The position numbers and the translations under genes were made by a program. A stretch of 38,262 nt of DNA. It comes from Bacteroidales bacterium (GTDB taxonomy: Bacteria; Bacteroidota; Bacteroidia; Bacteroidales; P3). The notes beneath the pieces are model-generated. The model had not been told where the DNA came from. It did not search any database and saw only the letters and a list, made by a program, of their open reading frames with translations. This document shows, one piece after another, positions 1 through 7,465 of this stretch. The DNA is taken from assembly GCA_017446745.1 (NCBI GenBank), contig JAFSQF010000055.1, positions 1-38,262 of the forward strand, written 5' to 3'. Position 1 is the stretch's first letter. The number at the start of each line of letters is the position of its first letter.

Positions 1-123
1 AACGACAAAAAAAATAAGGTGTAATGATGGTGCTATCGAAACGTAACTATAATTCGTGTAAATTCATTTCGCTTGCGAAAAAAAATAGTTCTATATTCAG
101 TGTTTCATATCTTGAAAATCATG

Positions 124-163
124 TAATTCGTGCTAATTCGTGCTAATTCGTGCTAATTCGTAG
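124..163. repeat. 10-bp tandem repeat, four units
   Basis: The unit TAATTCGTGC occurs four times head to tail, the last copy ending in AG instead of GC. It lies in the AT-rich spacer 1-410, which otherwise shows no gene and no convincing promoter. A similar AATTCGTG word occurs alone near 51-58, so the array may have grown by slippage from a single unit. Confidence 0.9.
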
Positions 164-410
164 ACCCCCAAAAAACAATCGTTTTACCTTTTTTGCGCCT
201 ACCCGATTGTATCAACTTATTTTTTTACTTATTGTCTATGGAAAAAGAAACTAATTATCGGAAAAAACGTATAACAAACCACATTGACAACAAAGAGAAT
301 TGTTGAATTGCATTGTTGTTATCCGAGAATCAGCAAATTAAACAAAGGCACAATATTGGTTATTATTGAGCAATTGTTTATTCAATCATCTTTCTTCTAA
401 AATCAAATCC

Positions 411-593
411 ATGAAAAGAAAATACATGCAACCGCAGCTGACGATAGTGTCGTTCACAGTAGAGCAGGGGTATACTGCAACGGGTGGACAGCCGGCATCA
501 GTAAATTCGTTTAGCATGGAGCATATGTTTGACGAGGCTGCAACCGAACAGAACCAAGCCTCACAATACGAATACTCAGACTGGCAATGGTAG
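411..593 (+). CDS. Small Trp-terminated protein of unknown function
   Basis: This is a 60-residue protein if translation starts at the ATG at 411, which gives the N-terminus MKRKYMQPQL. A TTG 45 bases upstream is in frame but looks less likely. I do not recognise a characterised family. The opening MK(K/R)KYxxPQ followed by a hydrophobic stretch, a Gly-rich turn (TATGG) and an acidic, aromatic C-terminus (YEYSDWQW) resembles short orphan proteins that I recall as common in Bacteroidales. There is no clear signal peptide or membrane helix. It stands alone, convergent with the HdrA-like gene whose 3' end lies 30 bases downstream. A Gly-rich core and an aromatic tail would also fit a peptide precursor, but no maturation enzyme is visible next to it. 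Confidence 0.55.
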   Translation: MKRKYMQPQLTIVSFTVEQGYTATGGQPASVNSFSMEHMFDEAATEQNQASQYEYSDWQW

Positions 594-623
594 GAGACGG
601 CAAGGGGAGGGGATGACCTATAG

Positions 624-1637
624 TCAGTGGCCGAGACACTCCAACACGGCGAGGGCCGCGGAGCGTCCGTCGTTCACCACATCGTTTATGCTCATGGGTC
701 TCTTGCAAGCGCCGCACACAAAGACGCCATCGGCGGCGGTGAAGTTGTCGCGCAGATGAGGATCGACGCTTTGAGCGAAACCATATTCGCCACAGATGCC
801 ACAAGCAGAGCCCAGACGGCGAGTGCCTTGCGAAGCCTCCATGCCCACCATAAGAACCAAGAGGTCGGTGGTGAGTTTTAGAGGCAACCCCATAAGAGTA
901 TCCTCGGCCTTGATTTGCACGCGCCCGTCGAAGGTGCCGGAAGCCTCGGAGATGCGGCCACGCACAAAACGAACGCCATACTCCTGCTGCGACGAGCGGT
1001 AGAGCTCCTCGAAATGCTGACCCCACATTCGCAAGTCCATATAAAAAATATAGGCATCTACATCAGGGAGCTGACGCTTAAGTTCGATGGCTTGTTTCAC
1101 GGCCGTAACACAGCACACCTTTGAGCAGTAGTGGTTGCCGCTTTTCTCGTCGCGCGAGCCCACGCACTGCAGGAATACCACGCGTTTAGGCCTCTCGCCC
1201 ATGGAGTTCTCCACGCGCTGGTAGCGTATCATCTTCTCCATCTCGAGCGAGGTGATGACACCACTGTAGATGCCATAGCCCAGTTCCTCCTTGCGGTGAG
1301 CATCGAAAGGTTCGTAGCCGGTGGCCATGATGACGATATCGGTGTAGTGGCTTTCGCCACGGGCATCGGAAAGTTTCCAGCCTCCATCCTGCCGTGCGAT
1401 GGCAACAATATCAGTATCGAGATGTTGTACGATATTATTGTTCAGAAGTTTCTTGCCCATAGCCTCGACGATGTCGGTGGCCGGTGCGAAATTCGGGAAG
1501 AGAAAAGCCTTGTCGGCGACATTCTTCATGGGAGATGCTGTGCGTTCGAAAAGATGGACGGTGATGCCCTGACTGGCTAATACCGTTGCGGCCTCGATGC
1601 CGGCGGGGCCTGCGCCTATGATGGATATTGATTTCAT
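624..1637 (-). CDS. HdrA/QmoA-like FAD oxidoreductase, minimal form
   Basis: The protein has 337 residues and resembles the flavin-binding core of heterodisulfide reductase subunit A. The FAD-binding GAGPAG motif is at residues 8-13. The HdrA signature with QCVGSRDE and YCSKVCC is at about 157-176 (Cys158, 171, 175, 176), and the closing dinucleotide-fold segment DGVFVCGACKRP is at about 303-314. Methanogen HdrA is roughly twice as long. This copy lacks the N-terminal region and the ferredoxin-like CxxCxxC clusters and starts directly at the FAD fold, closer to QmoA. It is the last gene of the hdr-like cluster but is separated from hdrB by 234 bases that carry a MITE-like repeat, so it may have its own transcript. 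By family, it would pass electrons between a flavin and the HdrC/HdrB iron-sulfur chain. The electron donor is unknown. Confidence 0.85.
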   Translation of the reverse strand: MKSISIIGAGPAGIEAATVLASQGITVHLFERTASPMKNVADKAFLFPNFAPATDIVEAMGKKLLNNNIVQHLDTDIVAIARQDGGWKLSDARGESHYTDIVIMATGYEPFDAHRKEELGYGIYSGVITSLEMEKMIRYQRVENSMGERPKRVVFLQCVGSRDEKSGNHYCSKVCCVTAVKQAIELKRQLPDVDAYIFYMDLRMWGQHFEELYRSSQQEYGVRFVRGRISEASGTFDGRVQIKAEDTLMGLPLKLTTDLLVLMVGMEASQGTRRLGSACGICGEYGFAQSVDPHLRDNFTAADGVFVCGACKRPMSINDVVNDGRSAALAVLECLGH

Positions 1638-1663
1638 TTTCTGTATTTTTTTCGTTATTTCAT

Positions 1664-1813
1664 TAAGTTAACGGTCAAAATTAGCGCTCATATTCTTTTA
1701 ACAGCAATTAACAGCAATTAACAGCAATTATCCAGAAATTATTTATAGAACGTGAATGACCATGAATGCCCGTGAATTATCGTAAATGTCAAATAAATTT
1801 GACTAATTACTTA
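1664..1813. repeat. MITE-like element, copy 1 (hdrB-hdrA spacer)
   Basis: The ends form imperfect terminal inverted repeats, TAAGT(T)AACGGTCAAAATTA against the complement of ATTTGACTAATTACTTA. The body contains three tandem copies of ACAGCAATTA at 1701-1730, then a segment rich in GTGAATG and GTGAATT words. It is nearly identical to 26281-26420, which has two ACAGCAATTA units, and is related in inverted orientation to 5939-6092 and 26044-26200. It encodes nothing and fills most of the spacer between the HdrB-like and HdrA-like genes. Confidence 0.8.
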
Positions 1814-1871
1814 TAACGTTATCACGAAGTGCCGAGGGATTGGCGACACAGAGATACGCTGACCTGTTGTT

Positions 1872-2930
1872 TTACATATCTACGCGAAGGCAGTCGGGGC
1901 TGACGGGGCGTTGTAGGAGGCGGCCGGAGATGCCTTTGTATTTCTCATCGGGATTGTAGGCTATGCCAATCTTGTTGAAGAGCGGTTCGCTCTGTACCTG
2001 ATGGAGCTGGAAGCCTAGTTTCCAGGGGTCGTAGCCGAGAAGGAGGCCGGCGAGTTCCTCGTAGGTGAGTACGGGGATGCCGTAGCCGTCGCGGTCATAG
2101 GTCTTATGCTCCAGCTCGGCAAGCGTATACTGCCACTTGTCGAGGAACATGCTGCATCCCGGGCAGTTGGTGAGGATGAAGTCGGGCTCGTAGGGTTCCA
2201 TCGACTGGAATTTCTTCTTTGTATTGGCGATAGAATATCCACGGTTTTCCTGCACGAGATACTGTCGGAAACCGAAGCCACAGCAGTGACGGCGTTCCGG
2301 ATAGTCGATCACTTCGCCGCCCCAAGCTTCAATCATGCCGGCCAGGACGTAGGGGAACTCGGCCTTGCCAATGCCACGCTCAGGGAAAATCTTGGCATAG
2401 TGGCATCCAATATGCTCCACTACGCGGAGCGGTTTGCCAGTGAAGCGGTTGACGAGCTGATACTTCATCTTGGGTTTGAGGTCGAAGCGGAAATTATAGA
2501 TCAGGTCGGAGGGATGGACTATATTTTCGGGTATGGAGAATTCCCGCTTGGTGGCCTCCCAGAGCCACTGTCGCGTTTTTGCCAGCAGTTCGGGGTCGTT
2601 TTCCCATTTCTCTATCATCTCCGAGAAAACGCCGAAGGAGGTGACGCATGATGGCACATAATTCTTGTAGCCGCACTCTGTCATGAGCGAGAAGAGGCGC
2701 GCGCAGATGGTCATGGTAGTCTCGAGGGGCACCACATCGCTGTGGTAGCCTATGCCGGTGCAGGTGTGCTGGTGAGGGTTGTCGCAGATGTCCTTGCCCA
2801 GTTCGTCGCGCAGGATACGCAAAAAAGCAGCCTCGGAGCCAGGGAAAAAGGTCTGCCGGATGCAACTCCTTTCGTAGAAGAAGTGGTCGTCGGCGATCTC
2901 TTTCTGATATTCATTCCAATAACGTTTCAT
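1872..2930 (-). CDS. HdrB-like CCG-domain iron-sulfur protein
   Basis: The protein has 352 residues with two CCG-type domains, as in heterodisulfide reductase subunit B. The second is canonical: GCHYAK (Cys176), HCCGFG (Cys216-217) and NCPGC (Cys256, Cys259), which by family would bind a non-cubane [4Fe-4S] cluster. The first looks degenerate. Cys23, CTG at 57-59 instead of CCG, and SCVTSF at 94-99 instead of a CxxC pair suggest that one of the two usual clusters is altered or missing. The start is the ATG at 2930. It lies 66 bases downstream of the membrane HdrE/HdrD-like gene in the same direction. It is probably the catalytic disulfide/thiol site of the complex, but the substrate is not known. 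Coenzyme M/B is not expected in Bacteroidales. Confidence 0.85.
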   Translation of the reverse strand: MKRYWNEYQKEIADDHFFYERSCIRQTFFPGSEAAFLRILRDELGKDICDNPHQHTCTGIGYHSDVVPLETTMTICARLFSLMTECGYKNYVPSCVTSFGVFSEMIEKWENDPELLAKTRQWLWEATKREFSIPENIVHPSDLIYNFRFDLKPKMKYQLVNRFTGKPLRVVEHIGCHYAKIFPERGIGKAEFPYVLAGMIEAWGGEVIDYPERRHCCGFGFRQYLVQENRGYSIANTKKKFQSMEPYEPDFILTNCPGCSMFLDKWQYTLAELEHKTYDRDGYGIPVLTYEELAGLLLGYDPWKLGFQLHQVQSEPLFNKIGIAYNPDEKYKGISGRLLQRPVSPDCLRVDM

Positions 2931-2996
2931 ATTTGGATTGTGGTATTGTCGTATTTATGGATTGTCAGGACTATGGATTTTCGAATAACTGAACCT

Positions 2997-4796
2997 CTAA
3001 ATAATGTTAGCTGCCACGATTTCCGCTATGTCCTTCACCGGCACGTTGTCGGCATGAGCGAAAGCTTTCTTGCACATAGGGCATGCCGTGGCAATGGTGT
3101 CGGGGTTGCAAGCCATGAGGTTGTCGCGTGCCGCGTTGCGCACCAAAGTTTGCTGTTCAAGGTTCAGGAGCGGGTTGCCCATATTGAAGCCGCAGCAGAG
3201 GCTATGCTCGCGTTCCTCATCGGTGCGGAGCAGCGTGGTGGTGGCTTCCAGCACCCGGCGTGGTTCGTCGAAGACACCGCAGCCGCGTCCGAGCTCGCAG
3301 GGGTCGTGATAGGCCACACGGCGGTCGTCGTGGCGCACCTTGAGGCGGCCTTCGCGAAGCAGCATATCAATGTATTGAGTGTGGTGCATCACGGGGATGG
3401 GAAGCTTGTACTCCTTGGTGAACGACTGGAAACAGATGGGGCAAGAGGTGACGAGCATGGTGGCCTTGCTGCCGACAATCATCTCGGTGTTTTTGCGACG
3501 CAGCTCAAAGGCCTGATTTTCGAAACCCTGCTGCAACAGGGGGCGGCCGCAGCAGATGCTCTCCTCCTTGTCCATATACCAGTATTTCTGGCCGGCGGCG
3601 GCGAATATGCGTTCCATGGCAGCGCTGATGGCCGGCGTGAGGTGCGTCATGCAACCGCCGAAATAAACCACACGGCTCATGGCGTTGAAAGGCTGCACAT
3701 TCTTCAGGTAGCCATAGCCATCGTGGGTATCGATATCAGCCTTGCTACGTATGCGCACCTGACGGCGGATGACAGAGAGGTCGATATTGACCGGACAGTC
3801 GGCCACGCAACGGTCGCACATCATACAGTTCTCGGCCAACGACTCGGCATTTTTTTGCAGCTCAAGATTACGGATAGACTGGAGCATATAGACGCCCTGC
3901 ATATTGACGATGCCCAATTCGCGGTTCATGGGGCATCCGTCGATGCAGATGCCGCAACGCGAGCAGGCGCTGAGTTCGAACATGGTGTAGCCGGTCTTTT
4001 TGTCGCCGTCGGTGACGCCCAGCTGACGGAAGAAGATGAGGAAAATCTCGGTGAAGATGTGCATATAGCGCGTGAAGGGCATAAGGCAGAAGAACAGGCC
4101 GAGGGCGATGCTATAAAGCGTCCAGCAGGAGAGTGCGAAGGTTGGGTCGGCGATGCCAATCTCGGCCAAGAAGTTGCCCAGGCCGCGGGTCATGAAGCCG
4201 CCGTTGCCATAGAGTGCCGAGGTGGCGGCCTCGGAGAGGAGGCGCAAGGGGAAAATGCACCAGAGAGCCAGCTTGGCGACGCGGTCCATCAAGGTATGCC
4301 GTGTGGTACGCTTCATGCCCATCGGACGCGACCACACCTTCTTGAACATGGCAAGGAGGAGGCCGCTAAGGACATAGATAAGAAGCACATCCATCAGGTT
4401 GGCCATGAATTCGGCATGGGGGTAGCTGATGTCGTGCGAAGGCTCGAAATAGTTGAAGAAAATAGCCATCCAGAAATGATGCCCCTCAGGGAAGGCGAAC
4501 ATGGCCTGGAAGAAGCCCACCACAATAAGCAGGAACCATCCGAAAGCCAGACTGCGATGCATGTAGCCCAGCAGGAGGTTCTTCTTGGTGATGCGCCAAT
4601 GGAGCAGGCCTTCGCGCACCGACTCCCAGATAGCGGGCAGGAAGCGCCATGAGAAGATGTTTTTACGTATTACGGTGCGTTGCAGTTTGTCGAAACCGCG
4701 AATCCAGCGCCAATATTTCCACACCGAGAAAATAAGCAGGAAAGCCACACCGGCCAGGAAGGGCAACACAAAGGGGTTGAAAATTTCGTCAGTCAT
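2997..4796 (-). CDS. Membrane HdrE/HdrD-like fusion, Fe-S oxidoreductase
   Basis: The protein has 599 residues. The N-terminal 260 residues hold about five hydrophobic helices (around 10-28, 83-101, 133-151, 172-190, 222-240) and several His residues (80, 106, 107, 127) that could bind heme b, as in NarI/HdrE-type subunits. Two [4Fe-4S] motifs follow: CSRCGICIDGCP (Cys278, 281, 284, 288) and CMMCDRCVADCP (Cys324, 327, 330, 334). The C-terminal half has two CCG domains of HdrD type: GGC380-382, CCG415-417 and CPIC452-455, then DPC498-500, CCG534-536 and CPMC572-575. It overlaps the upstream HdrC-like gene by 8 bases, which indicates an operon. By comparison with DsrMK and HdrDE, it likely exchanges electrons with the quinone pool at the inner membrane. 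Confidence 0.85.
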   Translation of the reverse strand: MTDEIFNPFVLPFLAGVAFLLIFSVWKYWRWIRGFDKLQRTVIRKNIFSWRFLPAIWESVREGLLHWRITKKNLLLGYMHRSLAFGWFLLIVVGFFQAMFAFPEGHHFWMAIFFNYFEPSHDISYPHAEFMANLMDVLLIYVLSGLLLAMFKKVWSRPMGMKRTTRHTLMDRVAKLALWCIFPLRLLSEAATSALYGNGGFMTRGLGNFLAEIGIADPTFALSCWTLYSIALGLFFCLMPFTRYMHIFTEIFLIFFRQLGVTDGDKKTGYTMFELSACSRCGICIDGCPMNRELGIVNMQGVYMLQSIRNLELQKNAESLAENCMMCDRCVADCPVNIDLSVIRRQVRIRSKADIDTHDGYGYLKNVQPFNAMSRVVYFGGCMTHLTPAISAAMERIFAAAGQKYWYMDKEESICCGRPLLQQGFENQAFELRRKNTEMIVGSKATMLVTSCPICFQSFTKEYKLPIPVMHHTQYIDMLLREGRLKVRHDDRRVAYHDPCELGRGCGVFDEPRRVLEATTTLLRTDEEREHSLCCGFNMGNPLLNLEQQTLVRNAARDNLMACNPDTIATACPMCKKAFAHADNVPVKDIAEIVAANII

Positions 4797-5115
4797 GCAG
4801 CAACCTCCTCATATTGATTATTAACGAACGGGTATTGACGCCGCGAGGGCATACCAGCAGACATTTGCCGCAGAGCATGCATCGGCGCAGCTTTTCTTCA
4901 AGGCCATCGTACTGACCACGGATGAAAGCCGTATGGATGCGGCGGATATTGAAATCGGTGAACCCTGCCGCGGAGCAGGATGCCGTGCAGCCACCGCAGC
5001 CGATGCACCACTTATAGCTGGGTTCGACTTCAAGCAGACGGTCGGCTTTGTCCGACTTCATCTCGTCGAAATTAAGCTGTCTGCCTTGTGATATTGCAAA
5101 ACCGAATTTGTTCAC
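4789..5115 (-). CDS. HdrC-like dicluster ferredoxin (short)
   Basis: The protein has 108 residues with two [4Fe-4S] motifs: CIGCGGCTASC (Cys37, 40, 43, 47) and CMLCGKCLLVCPRG (Cys79, 82, 85, 89). The spacing and the RRIHTAF linker between the motifs are typical of HdrC-type electron carriers. The reported start is GTG at 5115; an ATG at residue 20 is the alternative. The 3' end overlaps the membrane HdrE/HdrD-like gene by 8 bases, so the two are probably co-translated and form a module. It is the second of two HdrC-like genes here and is much shorter than the first. Confidence 0.85.
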   Translation of the reverse strand: MNKFGFAISQGRQLNFDEMKSDKADRLLEVEPSYKWCIGCGGCTASCSAAGFTDFNIRRIHTAFIRGQYDGLEEKLRRCMLCGKCLLVCPRGVNTRSLIINMRRLLHD

Positions 5116-5170
5116 AGGAGGGAAAATGTTTGGGGTTTTACTGTTTTAGGGTTGTCGTTGACGTAAGTAT

Positions 5171-5776
5171 TCATTCATCCAAGACCTTATGGCGAAGCTT
5201 CGTGCCGCCGGTGACTTCAAAGATGCGCCGCACCTCATCGAGGTCTTCCTCAGGTATTTTACGCAGAGCCCCGGGGCCGTCGCCATGATAGTTGGCACCG
5301 AGTTTAGGGGCTATCTCCTCGATATTATCGATATACCACTGCCAGATGGGGCCTTGTTCGGGATGATAGTCGGGGTCGACCTTGTCGGGATGGACGCAAT
5401 AGCCTATTTCCAGGATATTGCTGCCGATGCTGTTCATAAGCTGTTTTTGCTGACGCCCCTTGAGGCTCTCAGTGTAATAGCCCAGTTCCTGCGAGGCACG
5501 ACGCAGAATGCTGATCAACTCGCCCGGGACGTTGCCGCGCGGGCAACGGGTTTTGCACGACATGCACTGGCCGCAGAACCAGATGGTGTCGCTCTTGAGC
5601 AGACGTTCTATCTCGCCCTCGTCGCCGCGCTGCACGGTGTCGCAGATGCGCCGCGGGTCGTAGTCGTAGAACTCAGCGGCGGGGCAAATGGCAGTACATA
5701 CGCCACAATTCATGCAAGCCTTCAGAGCCTCGTCGGCCCTGACATCGCGTTTCAGATAGTCTACCAGATTGCTCAT
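5171..5776 (-). CDS. HdrC-like dicluster ferredoxin, first gene of cluster
   Basis: The protein has 201 residues. [4Fe-4S] motifs are CMNCGVCTAICP (Cys21, 24, 27, 31) and CGQCMSCKTRCPRG (Cys68, 71, 74, 78), joined by the YDPRRIC segment usual in HdrC. After about residue 80 there is a helical C-terminal extension of around 120 residues with no further cysteine clusters beyond one isolated Cys. The start is the ATG at 5776. It is the first gene of the minus-strand hdr-like cluster, with 55 bases before the next gene. It would shuttle electrons between the HdrA-like flavoprotein and the CCG-domain subunits. I see no clear Bacteroidetes -33/-7 pair just upstream. Confidence 0.85.
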   Translation of the reverse strand: MSNLVDYLKRDVRADEALKACMNCGVCTAICPAAEFYDYDPRRICDTVQRGDEGEIERLLKSDTIWFCGQCMSCKTRCPRGNVPGELISILRRASQELGYYTESLKGRQQKQLMNSIGSNILEIGYCVHPDKVDPDYHPEQGPIWQWYIDNIEEIAPKLGANYHGDGPGALRKIPEEDLDEVRRIFEVTGGTKLRHKVLDE

Positions 5777-5938
5777 AGCTTTTTTATGTTTTACGTAAGT
5801 AATCGTTTTATAACAACACTTAACTGCCTAATTAATCTATTGATTTACTTAAAACAGTTAAACCATTCAACATAACCACTTAGCAATAATTAAAAAATAA
5901 GATGATACAATCAGACATTCAAAATAAAATAAGCTTGA

Positions 5939-6092
5939 TAAGTAACCGGTCAAATTTAATTGACATTTATGATAATTCAACTGCATTTACCGGCATTCAC
6001 GTTCTATAAATGTTATTTATGGTAATTGCTGGTCATTTATGGTAATTGCTGTTCAAAGAAAAATAAAGTTAATTTAGGTCAGCCACTTATTT
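5939..6092. repeat. MITE-like element, copy 2
   Basis: Begins TAAGTAACCGGTCAAATTTA and ends in AGGTCAGCCACTTATT, a degenerate inverted repeat of the start. The body holds the words TTCACGTTCTATAAAT and GGTAATTGCTG. It is nearly identical to 26044-26200 and is the more diverged, inverted relative of copies 1 and 4. It lies in the 499-base spacer between the hdr-like cluster and the VOC gene. Confidence 0.8.
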
Positions 6093-6107
6093 TTTTACTG
6101 TTAGTTA

Positions 6108-6200
6108 ATATGCCGCCCCTACGGGGCTCAGATTAATAGAGTATTTCGATTCCCGTGGGCTCGCGCCCACGGCTAATATATGCCGCCCCTACGGGGCTCA
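6108..6200. repeat. REP-like palindrome cluster
   Basis: Two direct copies of a 23-bp word containing GCCGCCCCTACGGGGCTCA (6108-6130 and 6178-6200; stem GCCCC/GGGGC, loop TAC) flank a palindrome at 6153-6172 with stem CCGTGGGC/GCCCACGG and loop TCGC. The group is itself bracketed by the word CTTATTTTTTTACTGTTA near 6085 and 6223. It sits between the convergent 3' end of the VOC gene and the hdr-like cluster. Such GC-rich hairpins in AT-rich spacers are typical of REP elements; no coding sense is visible. Confidence 0.7.
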
Positions 6201-6275
6201 CTCTGAAAGAATATCGTTACACCTTATTTTTTTACTGTTACTTAATCGATGTTTTTTTTCGTCAGCAGCATAGCC

Positions 6276-7343
6276 TTACAGCTTCACCTTGTTCAACGCC
6301 ATCAGGCGGAAGAAGAGTTTTGGGAATGCTTTTTCGCGGTTACGCGTCAGCATATTGATGTAGATGTGGGGGTGTTTCAACACGGTGAGTTTATGAGCTT
6401 CCACCAGTTCGATAAGAGTGCCGTCGGGGTCCTCGACATAGGTGAAATGGCCGCTGGCCTCGCCCATATCGAAATGTTCATTGCCCTTGCAGCTGTCGAC
6501 AGTGAAGGGGAAGCCGAGAGCTTGGCAATGCTTCTCGAGGGCTCGCATATTGGTGACGTCGAAGCATATCTGGATAAATCCCGGGTCGCCCCAGAAGCGT
6601 CCTTCGTAGATCTTGCGCGGCTGTCGTTCGAGAGCCTGCACAAGCTCTATGGTGCTCTGACCGAACAGAGGCACGAAAGCGCCCTTACGCTCTTTGCTGC
6701 TTGCCAGCAGCACACGGCGATAGCGTTGTCCTCCGGCAGCCATAAAAGAGAAGTCGTCGAAAGAGCCTTCCACATCGTATACCACCTTGTCGTAGCCCAA
6801 GACATCGCGATAGAGAGGTATGGTGCGGTCGATGTCGGTGCAACCCGTCATGGCACCCACAATGCCGCCGCCGAGGCGTTTCTGGTCGATGAAGACGTAA
6901 GGGTCCTCGACCACCTGGAACCAGTTGCCCCAGGGGTCCTCGACCGTGAAACAAGCCTGCCCCGCGGGGTTATGGCAAACCGGGCCTACCTTCTCGTACT
7001 TGCTTAGCAACTCGTCGTGGAAAGCCTCGACATTACGGCTCTTTATTTTTGCGGCGAAGATTCCCAGGTCGCCCACCTGTATCTGGAAACTGACGGGCTG
7101 GGGTTTGCGCTGACTGTACTGCCATATCTCGAAGCCGCCGCCACCCTGGAGGTTGACGGCGATGCAGGCATGACGCTTCTGGGCCTCTCCGCCGGTGTAG
7201 GGCAGCATACGCTCGGCCACGGTGTCGTCCTCCAATATCCTCACGTCCATCTGAAACATTTCAATATACCAACGCCACGCCTCACTGAAATTAGTGCAGC
7301 CTACTCCAACTTGCTGAATACCAGAAATAAAATAATCTTCCAT
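6276..7343 (-). CDS. Double VOC/glyoxalase-fold metalloprotein
   Basis: The protein has 355 residues from the ATG at 7343; a TTG one codon upstream would add one residue. Two vicinal-oxygen-chelate domains are visible, about 8-150 and 160-330. VOC signatures include the QQVGVGCTN and FTVEDPWGNWFQVVE segments of the first domain and GAMTGCTDIDRTIPLYRDVL and FTYVEDPDGTLIELVE of the second, whose final Glu is a usual metal ligand. The length and two-domain form resemble 4-hydroxyphenylpyruvate dioxygenase-like or ring-cleaving VOC proteins, but I cannot assign a substrate. It stands alone between repeats on one side and a 122-base spacer on the other. Confidence 0.75.
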   Translation of the reverse strand: MEDYFISGIQQVGVGCTNFSEAWRWYIEMFQMDVRILEDDTVAERMLPYTGGEAQKRHACIAVNLQGGGGFEIWQYSQRKPQPVSFQIQVGDLGIFAAKIKSRNVEAFHDELLSKYEKVGPVCHNPAGQACFTVEDPWGNWFQVVEDPYVFIDQKRLGGGIVGAMTGCTDIDRTIPLYRDVLGYDKVVYDVEGSFDDFSFMAAGGQRYRRVLLASSKERKGAFVPLFGQSTIELVQALERQPRKIYEGRFWGDPGFIQICFDVTNMRALEKHCQALGFPFTVDSCKGNEHFDMGEASGHFTYVEDPDGTLIELVEAHKLTVLKHPHIYINMLTRNREKAFPKLFFRLMALNKVKL

Positions 7344-7465
7344 CAAAATAAATTTATTTTTTAATGTACTGAATAACTATTAACCTCACAAAAAATTGCA
7401 TTTCAGGAGGTTAAATAATAAATAAAACTATATCGCATACTACGGTTTTATGAATCAAGCACCAC

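Noticed and set aside
2742-4652. 636-codon open frame antisense to the HdrE/HdrD-like gene
   Set aside because: No recognisable domain, composition rich in His, Ala and Glu typical of antisense frames of GC-rich genes, and the opposite strand holds a clear Fe-S protein.
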